From: Paragordius varius
Taxonomy: Eukaryota > Nematomorpha
Reading direction: 5' to 3'
DNA length: 64,000 nt
NCBI GenBank assembly: GCA_964247055.1
Contig: OZ176051.1
Span: 8,556,001-8,620,000 of the forward strand
Positions 61,401 through 64,000 of the stretch are shown here, piece by piece; position 1 is the first letter of the stretch, and each line of letters opens with the position of its first letter. A program made the position numbers and the translations under genes. The notes below the pieces were generated by a model. The model ran no database searches, was not told the origin of the DNA, and saw only the letters and a list, made by a program, of their open reading frames with translations.

Positions 61401-63618
61401 ACTTTTACATTATTAAAAATATAAAAAATGTCAGTTATTACAAATATTTTAATCATTTATTGTATATAGACTTATGGAATTAATACAGGTCAAAAATGCT
61501 ACCCAACTTAAATTATATTATTATATATGGAAAAATATTCTTAAAAAAGACAAAATTTACCTAAAATTAAAAATACCCTTATTTTTTAAAATAATATCAA
61601 TAAAATTGTTAATTCAATACCTAACGCATAAAACTTAATCACTTTACTATAAAATATTTTATACTAATTATGAAATAATTTTATAATGAATAAACAAATA
61701 ATTACCATTTTCATCAGCAGTTTTAGGGATTGATACTGGCGAGCCTGTCTCATTTTCAATGTCATTTTTGGACTCTTTACTGCTATTTTTTGTTGGATCA
61801 TTATAATTAATGTTGGTGTCCATATTTTGTTCTTTCCCTTTATTTGGTGTTGACATGAAAGGATTCCATAAAATTAGATTTCCATTCGCACAAAGTGCAA
61901 TTACAACTTTATCTAAAAATGTAAATATCAACTTTATTTAAAAGAATATTTTGTTGGATATGTATATATTTAAGTAGCCGGGTATTTAAATCGATAACTA
62001 CAAATTTTTATCAAAAGTATACGATTTTATAACAATTATCGAATGATTTTATGTAGATAATTTATATTGTAATCAAATGAGTTTCCAACTTTTAAAGATT
62101 ATTAATATATTGTCGAAATAGGATAAACATTTGGGCAACCTAAAATGATAAAAAATAACCATAAATTATACAGGAGTAGTAAAACTAGAAAGTTGTTTAA
62201 ACGATTGATAAAAATTAATTTTCATATGTTAGAAACAATTATTGTTTGTATTATTTTATTCATATAGTTTGGATTTTATATATTATTAAAGGTGGAAAAA
62301 AATTTTGGTGGTTTACATGTTATTTTTTTTTTGTTATAATTAATTTACATTGTACAAAAATAATTAAAGTTACTGCCTGTATTTTTAAAAATTATAAAAT
62401 CAAAAAAACGATGTCGAAAGTAGATCATTTACTACCAAAAAATTTAGAATCATAACCATTTTATCCAAAATACGCTTATTTTAAAAAAATATATTTTATA
62501 TGGAATCAAATATTTCAAAAATTATTGGAGGAAAAATTAAAAACCAGAATTAAAATGTAAAATTCAAAAAAATCAAACCATTATTTTTATCTGGTTCATC
62601 ATGATTTTTTATTGTGACAACTTTAATGCCCCATATGGGATGATTTTCGTTGACTTTTGTGTTATTGGGTAAGGTTATGGCAGATATTGGGATAGTTGGT
62701 GAGTTTATATAACATTCTAAGACAATATCCAAAATGTATATTATACCATTTATTACACTAATTTTTTCTTTTTGATAAATACTTTACTTTTAATGTAAAC
62801 TAATAAATTTTTGAAAATATTTTAACAGTGCTATAACTTGACAAATTATGCATTAGAAGTAAACTCAAAATGTACCATCCATAAAAGAATGAGACTTAAA
62901 TTTGAAGAAAAGAATTATTATAGGCTGATTTTATATTTTCTAATCATTTTTATAAAAACTTTATAACATTCCAATTTTATAATTTAAAAGTCAAAAATAA
63001 ATATATTACCCCAAGATGTATCACCCTCATACTGATCCCAACATGTGGAATCTGTTTTAGATGAGCCCATATTATAAAATGGCGGTACTTTCCAACAAAC
63101 CAACATACCATCTAAACTGCCTGAAAAAAAGTAAGTGTCATCTGTTTCCAATGTACTATCAATGGTTGTATCATCAAAACTAATGGCAAGGATTGGTGCT
63201 CTATGCAATATAAAATTCAAATTTTATTAAATAGCAATTACAAAATAGGCAGTTTCAAACTTTGAATATAACTAAACTAAACAAATTTGATAAAAATAAT
63301 TTGGATTTCGTACTTTTTAAACTCATATTTTCTGTTTAATTTTGGCATTTAAATATAATTATGGAGATGATATAAGGAGAAAAGACAAATATGAAATATA
63401 GAATAATAATTAAGTTTGCCCTAAATAATGTAATATAGGTATATTCATTAAATTGGTCGATAGTAAAAATATATTATAAAATTTATAGACGTCGACACAA
63501 TATTATATTTTATCTTATTATTGGAAAAACATTTATAAAAGGTAGCTAGCTCTAATAATAAACTTACTCGTGATATCGAAATGTTGCAATAGATTCCAAT
63601 TCATTGAATGCGTTTGAC
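58182..63618 (-). CDS. STRN: Striatin-family WD40 protein, C-terminal part (9 exons; 5' end beyond window)
   Basis: Exons in transcript order: 63618-63568, 63200-63010, 62716-62579, 61912-61706, 61109-60999, 60160-59981, 59488-59393, 59156-59070, 58357-58182; 411 residues, all phases closing. Recognisable striatin WD40 stretches: ESIATFRYHEAPILAISF, SGSLDGMLVCWKVP, NENHPIWGIK, NGNLILWNPF, ACHPTLHILVTGHEDKRVRF, NAHLDAVSCLTLDP, GSHDNSIRLWDFK, and the terminal HRKKFDESIHA...AGADAIAKIFV, which is nearly the vertebrate striatin end. Striatins scaffold PP2A, Mob4 and GCK kinases in STRIPAK. The N-terminal caveolin-binding, coiled-coil and calmodulin-binding parts would lie to the right of the window. 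A linker of about 40 residues in exon 61912-61706 (Asn/Lys/Ser-rich) is longer than in vertebrates. The last intron's acceptor sits in a TA repeat. Confidence 0.92.
58358..58403. repeat. (TA)n microsatellite abutting the last striatin exon
   Basis: About 44 bp of TA with one TG interruption. On the minus strand it forms the sequence directly before the 3' splice site (...tatataag/gtcacg), replacing a polypyrimidine tract. Confidence 0.85.
61139..61399. mobile_element. AT-rich inverted-repeat MITE, copy 3 (striatin intron)
   Basis: About 261 bp. It begins ataccatttacaattcaaat, then has cttaaacaaatgaaattcacc and the shared middle (ttatgttttctggctaatat, attcatttttaat, aaatctttatggcttggttt), and ends agggtaattttgaagcgtaaatggtttatat as an inverted copy of the start. 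It is among the best-preserved copies. Confidence 0.72.
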
Positions 63619-63667
63619 CTTATATAATTATAAAAACAATTTGTTATATATATATATATATATATAG

Positions 63668-63867
63668 CGTGCATTTTAATGGTTATTTCACACTATAGTA
63701 GGGCAACTTGCAACACAGTCGTGTATGGAAAAAACAACAAAATGTTGGATAAACAATTATTTCCTTTCTTTTTTCCATATACTCTTGTGTTGGAAATCGC
63801 CCTCTATAGTGTGAACTAAGCAAATTGCTCTACTATTTGTGAAATAAGCAACCATCAAAATGCATAC
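63668..63867. mobile_element. Fold-back (palindromic) MITE in striatin intron
   Basis: About 200 bp. The left end gtgcattttaatggttattt is mirrored by the right end gcaaccatcaaaatgcatac, and the inner arms cactatagtagggcaactt...tatggaaaaaa and ttttttccatat...cgccctctatagtg are inverted copies about 45 bp long. The right arm carries a second end-like block (aaattgctctactatttgtg), suggesting a nested or duplicated terminus. It is flanked on the left by a (TA)n run, compatible with TA target preference. There is no open frame. Confidence 0.72.
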
Positions 63868-64000
63868 TGTATAATATAATTTAATTATATTATATAGTTG
63901 TTTAGATATGAAAATCAATGTAATTTAAAAAATTGTATGACAAATTTATAATGTTTAGTATAGTGCAAAATTCTTTTCTTTAAAATTAGTAAATAAAAAT
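63868..64000. other. Right edge of window, within a striatin intron
   Basis: AT-rich sequence with no exon recognised. It presumably continues the striatin intron beyond the window. Confidence 0.5.

Noticed and set aside
62246-62455. Plus-strand 69-residue frame in a striatin intron
   Set aside because: It is Lys/Ile/Phe-rich AT-driven sequence without similarity or splice support.

Overview
This is nuclear DNA from a small-introned, very AT-rich animal. Standard-code spliced genes (USP8, MPV17-like, SLC16/MCT-like, RCHY1, FCF1, striatin) point to a metazoan. In four of the five genes whose 5' end is in the window, the first intron(s) are only 24-35 bp while later introns run from about 85 to 1,680 bp. 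This 5'-small/3'-large gradient is best known from parasitic flatworms such as schistosomes, so a platyhelminth is my first guess. Dicyemids, also known for introns of about 26 bp, are the alternative. The placement is inference.

Layout. (1) 1-32103 is one head-to-tail array of a 35-bp, roughly 80% purine satellite, continuing beyond the left edge and organised into nested higher-order repeats. One young Ty3/gypsy LTR retrotransposon (609-5213, identical 294-bp LTRs, 5-bp target duplication) sits in it, and the matching unoccupied satellite site lies about 700 bp further on. (2) 32104-32460 is the decaying edge of the array, followed at about 32470-33440 by a strongly diverged second tandem repeat of about 150 bp. 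(3) 33822-64000 is a gene-dense arm in which six genes alternate in strand: USP8 (+), MPV17-like (-), SLC16-like (+), RCHY1 (-), FCF1 (+), striatin (-, 5' end beyond the window). Head-to-head pairs (MPV17/SLC16, RCHY1/FCF1) share 654-bp and 120-bp spacers. Tail-to-tail pairs are separated by about 0.5-1.4 kb of AT-rich sequence.

Introns carry short non-autonomous DNA elements: two hAT-like MITEs, a fold-back element, and an apparently undescribed AT-rich inverted-repeat family with four copies. All six genes are reconstructed here exon by exon; the phases close, no internal stop is left, and the key catalytic or zinc ligands are present.

The genes are cellular housekeeping: endosomal deubiquitination (USP8), an organelle membrane protein (MPV17), monocarboxylate transport (SLC16), ubiquitin ligation (RCHY1), 18S rRNA processing (FCF1) and the STRIPAK phosphatase scaffold (striatin). 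They do not form a pathway. No new defence, toxin or metabolic system was found. The most unusual material is the satellite architecture, the tiny 5' introns and the new repeat families.
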